From an uncultured Ruminococcus sp. (GTDB taxonomy: Bacteria; Bacillota; Clostridia; Oscillospirales; Ruminococcaceae): a DNA stretch of 64,000 nt. Numbering within the stretch: the stretch's first letter is position 1; every line of letters begins with the position of its first letter. The translations under genes and the position numbers were made by a program. Below are positions 58,862 through 64,000 of the stretch, one piece after another. Below the pieces are notes generated by a model. It ran no database searches. It was not told the DNA's origin and saw nothing but the letters and a program-made list of their open reading frames with translations. The stretch is taken from positions 1 to 64,000 of the forward strand of contig CACZGM010000026.1 in NCBI GenBank assembly GCA_902780695.1, read 5' to 3'.

Positions 58862-59679
58862 TACTCATTTTCCTTTCTTTTAATCACCCACGCTGGGAGA
58901 TCAATTGTCATTGCTTCGTTGTTTTCACCGCCGTAACCGTACCAGTTGCCGCTTTCGGAGCAAGCAACATAAGTATCGAGATCAGTAGCAGCTTCGCTCA
59001 TTCCTATGTCAACGGTCACATCGTTCACTATGTATATCGCTGTTGCATAAGGAGCTTCTTTTTCAACTGCCACGAAGATAAACCCCGCGGGCTTTATTCC
59101 TGTTGCGGCTTCATAGCCTTTGAGATACCATGCAGCCTGAACATGATAGCGATAATTGAACAGCGATCTTGCAAACCCTTCGCGGCTTGCGTCATTGGTC
59201 GTTTTAAGGTCGATTATATAACCCATATTGACCTTATCAGGTCTGCACTTGCACTTTACCCCAGTGCGTTCATCGTTCCAGTAATACGAAGTCTCAGTGT
59301 CGCCACCCGTGAGAAGCTGCTTTGCTTTCGGATTTGTCATAACAGCGTCGCGTATTCTGCAGCCTTCTTCATAATCAGCGAGAGATACGACCTTGCGATC
59401 TCCGACAGTAGCCATAAAATCATCAAAAGCCTGTTTTCCCGCTTTTGTACGTTTGTCACCCTCGGGAGCCACTGCGAACTCTTTCTCGAATTCATCGAAT
59501 TCAAGGATAAGCTTATGCACCATAGATCCAAAAAGTAGCGCCGGCGTTTCGTGTTCGTCGGGGTTGTCCTTACGGTAGCGGTACTTTGCCGGACAGATAT
59601 GAAGCAGATCGAGGTCGGACTTCGAAACGCCTTCGCCGCTGTGATATTCCTTGTTCGTGTTCTTAAATATCGTTTCCAT
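58861..59679 (-). CDS. PD-(D/E)XK exonuclease, RecE/DUF3799-like
   Basis: 272 residues. VSKSDLDLLHICPAKYRYRK opens the nuclease; LLFGSMVHKLILEFDEFEKE gives the conserved GxxxH, KCKCRPDKVNMGYIIDLKTT the D...DLK active site, and NYRYHVQAAWYLKGYEAATG the QxxxY motif. It digests 5' ends for phage recombination. AAGGAG precedes the ATG. Confidence 0.85.
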   Translation of the reverse strand: METIFKNTNKEYHSGEGVSKSDLDLLHICPAKYRYRKDNPDEHETPALLFGSMVHKLILEFDEFEKEFAVAPEGDKRTKAGKQAFDDFMATVGDRKVVSLADYEEGCRIRDAVMTNPKAKQLLTGGDTETSYYWNDERTGVKCKCRPDKVNMGYIIDLKTTNDASREGFARSLFNYRYHVQAAWYLKGYEAATGIKPAGFIFVAVEKEAPYATAIYIVNDVTVDIGMSEAATDLDTYVACSESGNWYGYGGENNEAMTIDLPAWVIKRKENE

Positions 59680-59977
59680 CGTTTATGTTCTCCTTCTTTA
59701 CAAAAGTGGTCTTATAGAACCTCGTGCCGTTCAGGTAGAAGAATATAGTCCTGTGAATCTGCGTATCGTCATACCTATAATCTTCGTCTTTTGTCTGAAT
59801 CTCGTCTTCGCAGCCGAGAATTTTCGCAAGATAGCCGATACCGCCTTCGACCTCGATGCCGTCCTTTGTACAGCCGGCTGTTATTTTTATCCCGTTGATC
59901 TCCAACGGCTCGACAAGAGCCAGCGCCGCATTAGCGCGTACTTCTGCCTGTTCTCTTATAAATTCGGGTATTGTCAT
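59663..59977 (-). CDS. phage protein of unknown function
   Basis: 104 residues. FIREQAEVRANAALALVEPL and TAGCTKDGIEVEGGIGYLAK are seen; no known motif. AAAGGAAAATCACA precedes the ATG. Confidence 0.45.
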   Translation of the reverse strand: MTIPEFIREQAEVRANAALALVEPLEINGIKITAGCTKDGIEVEGGIGYLAKILGCEDEIQTKDEDYRYDDTQIHRTIFFYLNGTRFYKTTFVKKENINDGNDI

Positions 59978-59992
59978 TGTGATTTTCCTTTC

Positions 59993-61675
59993 TTATGCTG
60001 TAGCTTGTTCTTCTCCGCACATCTCCGGAAGATTCGCCTTTACCAGCGCACACGGTACAGGCGGCGTGACCGCATTCCCGCAGCGTGCGACTTGTTTTGA
60101 TTTCGGATACGGATTTCCTTCGTCATCTACGTCGATTATGTAACCTTCGGGAAATCCCTGCGCCCGGAACAATTCTCTCGGCGTGAGCATCCTCATCCGG
60201 ATATCTGTGATGATGTAGTCTTCGCCGTGGATCGTAACGAGCCCGAAGCGTTCCTTTGTGGTTATCGTATCAAGTGGCTCGTTGACCGATTTCGCTATTC
60301 CTGTCGAGAAATACTTCACAAGGAATGCTTGTACCTCTGCATGATGAGCACCACTGCACGATACTGTCCCGAGCGGTTCATCTATCCTCTGTCCGTCCAT
60401 GTGGTTTCGCATCGTGAGGATGTGTGCGGTGACAAGCTCGTTATGATCGTGAGCCGTTATCGTGTCGAGCGGTTTGTCAGCGGCACTTCCCGCGCCCTTG
60501 TACCCGCCGCCGTAGTTCTTCATGATGTGAGCCACCGACAGCGCGTAACGCGGGGAAGTATCTACGGTCATCAACGGCTCTGTGAGTTCCTGACCGCGGA
60601 CTTCGTTTTCAGACTGCTCCGCGTGATACTGTATGATAGTCGGTGCAACAACTCCATAGCCATTCTTGGCTGTCACCGTGTTCAGCGGCTCGTTTATGCT
60701 TTGACCTCGGAAACCGTCGCCGCCGTGATTAACAGTAACTATGAACGGCTCGGGATTGTCTATAACGAACTTCTTGATACCCCGCGCTATGCGCTTCAAG
60801 GTATTTTCCGCGAGAGGCTTATCACGCTCGAAGATACTCTTTGCAGGAACATTCCAGTCAATAATGTCTGCGGCTGTCCGGTACGGTATAAGACCTTTTC
60901 CATGTGTAGGTTCCGGAAATACTATCAGCTCATCGTCACAGCGTGCGATCATGTAGAACCGTGTTCGCGTTGTCGGTGCTCCATAATCACACGATCTGAG
61001 GATCCTGTACTGCACATCATATCCGAGCCCGTCCGAAATCGTTCTTGCCTGTTTTGAATTCGGAGATATGTTCAGCGCCTCGCACATTTCAAGGAATGCG
61101 GGGCTGTTCCTCGGATAGCCTGGCTTCCCGAGCATGGAACAAAACGCGTCGAAGGTCTCCCCTGCCCTATCCTTTATCGGTTTGCCGTCGGGTCCGAGAG
61201 GTCCCCAAGTCTGAATTTCTGAGACGTTTTCGAGCATTATCACTCTCGGCCTGACTTCATACGCCCACCGGAGAGTGACCCATGCAAGCCCGCGAATGTT
61301 CTTGTCAACAGGTTTTCCGCCTTTTGCCCTCGAAAAGTGCGTACAGTCGGGAGAAAACCATGCAAGTCCTACCGGCTGACCGGCACAGGCTTCCTTCGGG
61401 TCAACATCCCAGACGCTCTCACAATAATGTTTTGTCTTAGGGTGATTTGCCTTGTGCATCCTGATCGCGTCGGGATCGTGGTTGATCGCTATGTCAACGC
61501 TGCGACCAATAGCCATTTCAATACCCGTGGAAGCTCCACCGCCGCCGGCAAAGTTATCGACGACAAGCTCCCTATTGACAAACCGCGGAATTTCTGTTAT
61601 ACTGTTTTTGTGAATATTTTTATATCTGTCCTGCGGTTCTGCCGTGGGGCTTCTTTTTGTCTTACCCCTCATCAT
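59993..61675 (-). CDS. C5 cytosine DNA methyltransferase
   Basis: 560 residues. Motif I is VVDNFAGGGGASTGIEMAIG. Motif IV reads GLAWFSPDCTHFSRAKGGKP, with PDCTHF in place of the standard PCQ but keeping the catalytic cysteine. Motif VI is RVIMLENVSEIQTW. The target-recognition region holds about five repeats of a 40-50 residue unit (INEPLNTVTAKN, LTEPLMTVDTSP, ADKPLDTITAHD, IDEPLGTVSCSG, VNEPLDTITTKE). Motif X is at the end. It may protect phage DNA from host restriction. Confidence 0.88.
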   Translation of the reverse strand: MMRGKTKRSPTAEPQDRYKNIHKNSITEIPRFVNRELVVDNFAGGGGASTGIEMAIGRSVDIAINHDPDAIRMHKANHPKTKHYCESVWDVDPKEACAGQPVGLAWFSPDCTHFSRAKGGKPVDKNIRGLAWVTLRWAYEVRPRVIMLENVSEIQTWGPLGPDGKPIKDRAGETFDAFCSMLGKPGYPRNSPAFLEMCEALNISPNSKQARTISDGLGYDVQYRILRSCDYGAPTTRTRFYMIARCDDELIVFPEPTHGKGLIPYRTAADIIDWNVPAKSIFERDKPLAENTLKRIARGIKKFVIDNPEPFIVTVNHGGDGFRGQSINEPLNTVTAKNGYGVVAPTIIQYHAEQSENEVRGQELTEPLMTVDTSPRYALSVAHIMKNYGGGYKGAGSAADKPLDTITAHDHNELVTAHILTMRNHMDGQRIDEPLGTVSCSGAHHAEVQAFLVKYFSTGIAKSVNEPLDTITTKERFGLVTIHGEDYIITDIRMRMLTPRELFRAQGFPEGYIIDVDDEGNPYPKSKQVARCGNAVTPPVPCALVKANLPEMCGEEQATA

Positions 61676-61925
61676 TTTCTACCGCCTTCGCCGCGTCCAT
61701 AAGCCTCGCCTCAGCGTCTCTCCTGATCTCGATCTGATTCTTGAGAACACCTGCAAGCTTGAAGAGAGCCTTTTCACGGGGCTTTTCTCTGTCGTCGCCC
61801 TCTGCTACGATCGTAAGCGACGCGCTCGCGAGCTTTGCGACCTCTTTGTAGCAGATGCCGAGCTCTTCCAGACCGAAAGAGAGAAACGGGGTTTCGTCTT
61901 TGATTGTGTTGTTAACAATATTCAT
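61662..61925 (-). CDS. small helical phage protein
   Basis: 87 residues with two helices (ELGICYKEVAKLASASLTIV and REKALFKLAGVLKNQIEIRR). No known family. AAAGGAATTTACC precedes the ATG; overlaps the methyltransferase start. Confidence 0.45.
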   Translation of the reverse strand: MNIVNNTIKDETPFLSFGLEELGICYKEVAKLASASLTIVAEGDDREKPREKALFKLAGVLKNQIEIRRDAEARLMDAAKAVENDEG

Positions 61926-62134
61926 GGTAAATTCCTTTCGTTTTGCTCCTCATCGGGAGTTATTTCCGTTAAATCTCCGAACAGGACGCATCCTGCCATT
62001 ATTGCGAGACACATAACTCCGAGAACAAAGCTCGGTGTCAGGTCTCTTTGTTCTGCCAGCGCTGGAACGATATAGACCAGGACGAACAGTGCCGCTCCGA
62101 CTATCCCTGCCGCTATGTACTGTCTGCGTGTCAT
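61922..62134 (-). CDS. small membrane phage protein
   Basis: 70 residues with two membrane helices (YIAAGIVGAALFVLVYIVPA and FVLGVMCLAIMAGCVLFGDL) and an acidic tail. Function unknown. AGGTGATAGCAC precedes the ATG. Confidence 0.5.
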   Translation of the reverse strand: MTRRQYIAAGIVGAALFVLVYIVPALAEQRDLTPSFVLGVMCLAIMAGCVLFGDLTEITPDEEQNERNLP

Positions 62135-62355
62135 GTGCTATCACCTGCGCCTTTCCTATATTCTTCGGCAAGTACCGCCGCGAGCCGGTCAAGAAACGTC
62201 TCGACAACATCATCGGGCAGTCTTCTCACGTTCTGCTTCGGCGGTACCGGCTTACCCTTCCGCATGGCTTCATACCGTTCGCGTGCGTTGCCTATCGTAG
62301 TTTTTATAACTACGGGTCTGTCACGTTGCCGAAAGTAAACCGCTCTGGTCTGCAT
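62131..62355 (-). CDS. small basic phage protein
   Basis: 74 residues: VIKTTIGNARERYEAMRKGK, then LPDDVVETFLDRLAAVLAEE. No known family. GGAGCGAGGAGT precedes the ATG. Confidence 0.45.
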   Translation of the reverse strand: MQTRAVYFRQRDRPVVIKTTIGNARERYEAMRKGKPVPPKQNVRRLPDDVVETFLDRLAAVLAEEYRKGAGDST

Positions 62356-62584
62356 ACTCCTCGCTCCTTTCTTCGATCATCATGTCTCGAAGGTCACTCT
62401 CGATCTCCGCTGCGTGTTTTCCCGCATCGGGAGAGCAGACCCATATTACCGTTGCAATGTCGTGTATCGGCATTTGCCGGTCGAGCATATCAAACATACG
62501 CTCGTACTGGTCGTTGGTGCCGCCGGTGAAGAGCTCGTTCGCTGTGCAGTACCGGCGGACTGCTTCTCTTGACGGATTTTTCAT
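62321..62584 (-). CDS. small phage protein of unknown function
   Basis: 87 residues from ATG 62584, preceded by AAGGTGAT. SREAVRRYCTANELFTGGTN, then IHDIATVIWVCSPDAGKHAA and an acidic end. No family recognised. Confidence 0.45.
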   Translation of the reverse strand: MKNPSREAVRRYCTANELFTGGTNDQYERMFDMLDRQMPIHDIATVIWVCSPDAGKHAAEIESDLRDMMIEERSEEYADQSGLLSAT

Positions 62585-62589
62585 CGGGA

Positions 62590-62748
62590 TCACCTTCTCT
62601 TTCTTTTGCTGTGTCCACGTACTGCGAAACCCTTGAAGCCTTTGTGCCTGCGCCAGTACCGGTGCTGTACCATTGCTGCATACACGGACATAGGTGTTTC
62701 TGTCTTTTCCGGCATTCTGAACGCCTCTAAGTATTCTGGAACTGTCAT
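62590..62748 (-). CDS. small basic phage protein
   Basis: 52 residues from ATG 62748 (AAGGAGG). MTVPEYLEAFRMPEKTETPM then SVYAAMVQHRYWRRHKGFKG and a basic end. It is one of the first early genes leftward of the repressor switch. Confidence 0.45.
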   Translation of the reverse strand: MTVPEYLEAFRMPEKTETPMSVYAAMVQHRYWRRHKGFKGFAVRGHSKRKRR

Positions 62749-62783
62749 TTTGTTGTCCTCCTTATGTAGTGCGGTTTCAGTAA

Positions 62784-63008
62784 TCAAGTTTTCTTTACCG
62801 CCTCGGTAAAAAAATAAACATCAATCTCGGAACGTGGAATACCTAAAATATCACACATTTTTGAGATTTCATTGCGGGAAAAATCGCTTTTCTCATTGAG
62901 CTTATCCGATAAAGCTGCATGGGAAAGTCCCATTCTTTGAGCTAAGACAGCCTGCGTCCCACAATGCTCTTTTATTTTACCACGAAGTTTACTATAATCA
63001 AACGACAC
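62784..63008 (-). CDS. Cro-like HTH regulator
   Basis: 74 residues from GTG 63008, with GAGGAGGTGAT upstream. The HTH reads CGTQAVLAQRMGLSHAALSD then KLNEKSDFSRNEISKMCDIL. It diverges from the CI-like repressor gene across a shared operator region, so it is the early-switch partner. Confidence 0.78.
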   Translation of the reverse strand: MSFDYSKLRGKIKEHCGTQAVLAQRMGLSHAALSDKLNEKSDFSRNEISKMCDILGIPRSEIDVYFFTEAVKKT

Positions 63009-63023
63009 TCGTCATCACCTCCT

Positions 63024-63118
63024 CGTCAAGTTTTCTTGACGTATTTATATTATCACTTTTTTAATCAGATGTCAATAGCTTTTTCAAGATTTCTTTACTT
63101 TTTTTCAAAAAAACTTGA
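63024..63118. promoter_or_regulatory. repressor operators of the phage switch
   Basis: CGTCAAGTTTTCTTGACG (63024-63041) is a perfect palindrome just upstream of the Cro-like gene. Two imperfect relatives, TCAAGATTTCTTTA (63084-63097) and TCAAAAAAACTTGA (63105-63118), follow the pattern TCAAG-N4-CTTGA and are centred 21 bp apart. They overlap or abut both promoters. Confidence 0.7.
63047..63075 (-). promoter_or_regulatory. early leftward promoter
   Basis: TTGACA (63070-63075) and TAATAT (63047-63052) with 17 bp between, on the minus strand. It drives the early and replication genes. Confidence 0.75.
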
Positions 63119-63142
63119 CATTTTCAAAAATTATACTATAAT
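63115..63142 (+). promoter_or_regulatory. repressor promoter
   Basis: TTGACA (63115-63120) and TATAAT (63137-63142), 16 bp apart, on the plus strand. The operator half at 63105-63118 overlaps its -35 box. Confidence 0.75.
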
Positions 63143-63167
63143 AGAAAGTGAAAGGGGGGACGAAATA

Positions 63168-63896
63168 ATGAATGAAGTATTTATTAAGCGCCTGCAAACA
63201 TCAATGGATCAAAGCAAAATAAACCAATCCGAGCTCTCTGAACTTTCCGGAATAAGCAAGCAGCGTATAAGCGGTTATCTCAAAGGTGAATATGAACCTA
63301 AATCAAAACCCATATATGCACTCGCAAAAGCACTCGGGGTAAGCGCATCATGGCTTATGGGACTTAATGAGGGTGTCCCCTCCACCCCACCCGCCTCTTT
63401 TACGGACGAAGAGTATCAACATAGGCACGAGAAAGCAGTAAAGAAATTCGGCGTATATTATCCTCAAGCCGAACGAGATAAAATATCTAAAGTAATGACG
63501 GCTATTCTTGCAACAAATCCCGGTTTAAAAGCACAGATCGAGTGTCAGACTGAAATATTGAAGTGTTGCTTCTCCGAGAGTTTAGAACAGAATAATTTTG
63601 ATTTAAGACATTGTAGTTTTAAGGATTATGTCGCTATGGTGCTGGATCAGCATGTATCTGCTATTCCTATGAGCGATGAGTGCATATATGAAATGGCTGA
63701 AATATATGGCAGACTTCCCGGTATGTCCGAAGGAATTATCTATGATATACCTCCGGAAACGCGTGAAGAAAGAAGGCTGAGACATATTATGGAATCGGTT
63801 CAAAAACTTAATGAAGAAGGTCAGTTAAAAGTGCATGACTTTGTTAATTACCTTGCGGATAAAGGAGAATATAATAAGCCTGATACCGATGACTAA
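63168..63896 (+). CDS. CI-like phage repressor
   Basis: 242 residues from ATG 63168 (AAAGGGGGG). The HTH reads KINQSELSELSGISKQRISG then YLKGEYEPKSKPIYALAKAL. The rest (SFTDEEYQHRHEKAVKKFGV ...) lacks the LexA-type peptidase, so induction would not be by direct self-cleavage. The frame from 62964 extends through the promoter and is not used. Confidence 0.85.
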   Translation: MNEVFIKRLQTSMDQSKINQSELSELSGISKQRISGYLKGEYEPKSKPIYALAKALGVSASWLMGLNEGVPSTPPASFTDEEYQHRHEKAVKKFGVYYPQAERDKISKVMTAILATNPGLKAQIECQTEILKCCFSESLEQNNFDLRHCSFKDYVAMVLDQHVSAIPMSDECIYEMAEIYGRLPGMSEGIIYDIPPETREERRLRHIMESVQKLNEEGQLKVHDFVNYLADKGEYNKPDTDD

Positions 63897-63910
63897 AGGA
63901 CATAAAATAA

Positions 63911-63926
63911 CCGCCCCAAAGGGCGG
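63911..63926 (+). terminator. terminator-like hairpin after the repressor
   Basis: CCGCCC and GGGCGG pair over four bases, 14 bp after the repressor stop. No T run follows; it may be an attenuator before the next gene. Confidence 0.4.
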
Positions 63927-63944
63927 AGAAAGGAGAGAAAAACT

Positions 63945-64000
63945 ATGGAGAACGAGGAAATAAAGGCTCTTGTAGCCAAGATTGCCGACATCGAGGAGAA
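63945..64000 (+). CDS. start of an unidentified phage gene (3' end outside window)
   Basis: AAAGGAG lies before ATG 63945; the frame reads ENEEIKALVAKIADIEE to the window edge. A helical start; genes in this place often lead to the integrase. Nothing more can be said. Confidence 0.5.
   Translation, partial: MENEEIKALVAKIADIEE

Noticed and set aside
62964..63167. N-terminal extension of the CI-like repressor
   Set aside because: The extension runs through promoter and operators; the ATG at 63168 has a strong ribosome site and the HTH starts right after it.

Overview
The window reads as a chromosomal segment of a low-to-moderate GC Clostridia bacterium, most like a gut Oscillospiraceae/Ruminococcus-type organism. 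The basis is strong AGGAGG-type ribosome sites, TTGACA-17-TATAAT promoters, ATC-hydrolase-family genes, zinc-ribbon surface proteins, a STAS-kinase fusion and alpha-acetolactate decarboxylase. No rRNA or tRNA gene was recognised, so this placement is inference. The left part (1 to about 28.4 kb) is host DNA. The right part (about 28.45 kb to beyond the window end) is a siphovirus-like prophage whose integrase and right border lie outside the window.

Host part. 1-9.2 kb is a paralogue-rich cluster: two methyltransferases, three small polytopic membrane proteins of one family, two four-helix membrane proteins of another, several L-2-amino-thiazoline-4-carboxylate-hydrolase-like genes (two intact, one truncated, one frameshifted), a UGT-like glycosyltransferase and a frameshifted alpha/beta hydrolase. 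Three promoters in the cluster carry the same 16-bp palindrome (GTTAG-N6-CTAAC) 8-9 bp downstream of the -10 box, which suggests one regulon. 9.5-17.9 kb is a surface module: a lipoprotein, a zinc-ribbon membrane protein, a secreted carbohydrate-binding-like protein, a 1538-residue membrane-anchored lectin/DUF2135 protein and a regulator-like protein. 18.6-20.6 kb is a chemoreceptor. 20.7-22.8 kb is partly decayed (remnants of a bacteriocin-type ABC exporter and an acetyltransferase beside an intact two-domain acetyltransferase). 22.8-28.1 kb holds an acetyltransferase, an autoregulated TetR repressor, a lipoprotein hydrolase, a STAS-aminoglycoside-kinase-like fusion and acetolactate decarboxylase. 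A broken amino-acid ABC permease marks the prophage edge.

Prophage part. Almost everything is on the minus strand, so gene order runs from right to left. At 63.0-63.2 kb is a divergent CI/Cro-type switch with TCAAG-N4-CTTGA operators. Leftward follow small early genes, a cytosine methyltransferase, a RecE/Cas4-like nuclease with a putative recombination protein and SSB, a CHC2 primase and a DUF927 ATPase. A 12-copy GTTACAC repeat array (candidate origin) comes next, then a DEAD helicase, a VRR-NUC nuclease and a run of small zinc-ribbon/Lar-like proteins. A terminator and a promoter separate this from the late module: HNH endonuclease, a phage sigma-70-like factor, small terminase, head fiber, capsid, connectors, tail tube, tail assembly protein, prohead protease, large terminase and portal in one open frame, gp10-like protein, tape measure, distal tail, Gp37-like protein, holin-like proteins and endolysin. 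The terminase-portal-protease block sits after the tail tube gene rather than before the capsid gene. A 17-bp motif (TGCAYKCGMMTGCAAAA) occurs five times in the prophage.

Several genes have a single apparent one-base frameshift (near 6650, 7920, 11040, 28390, 38095, 42637). These may be real decay or indel errors in the assembly, so products of those genes should be read with that in mind.
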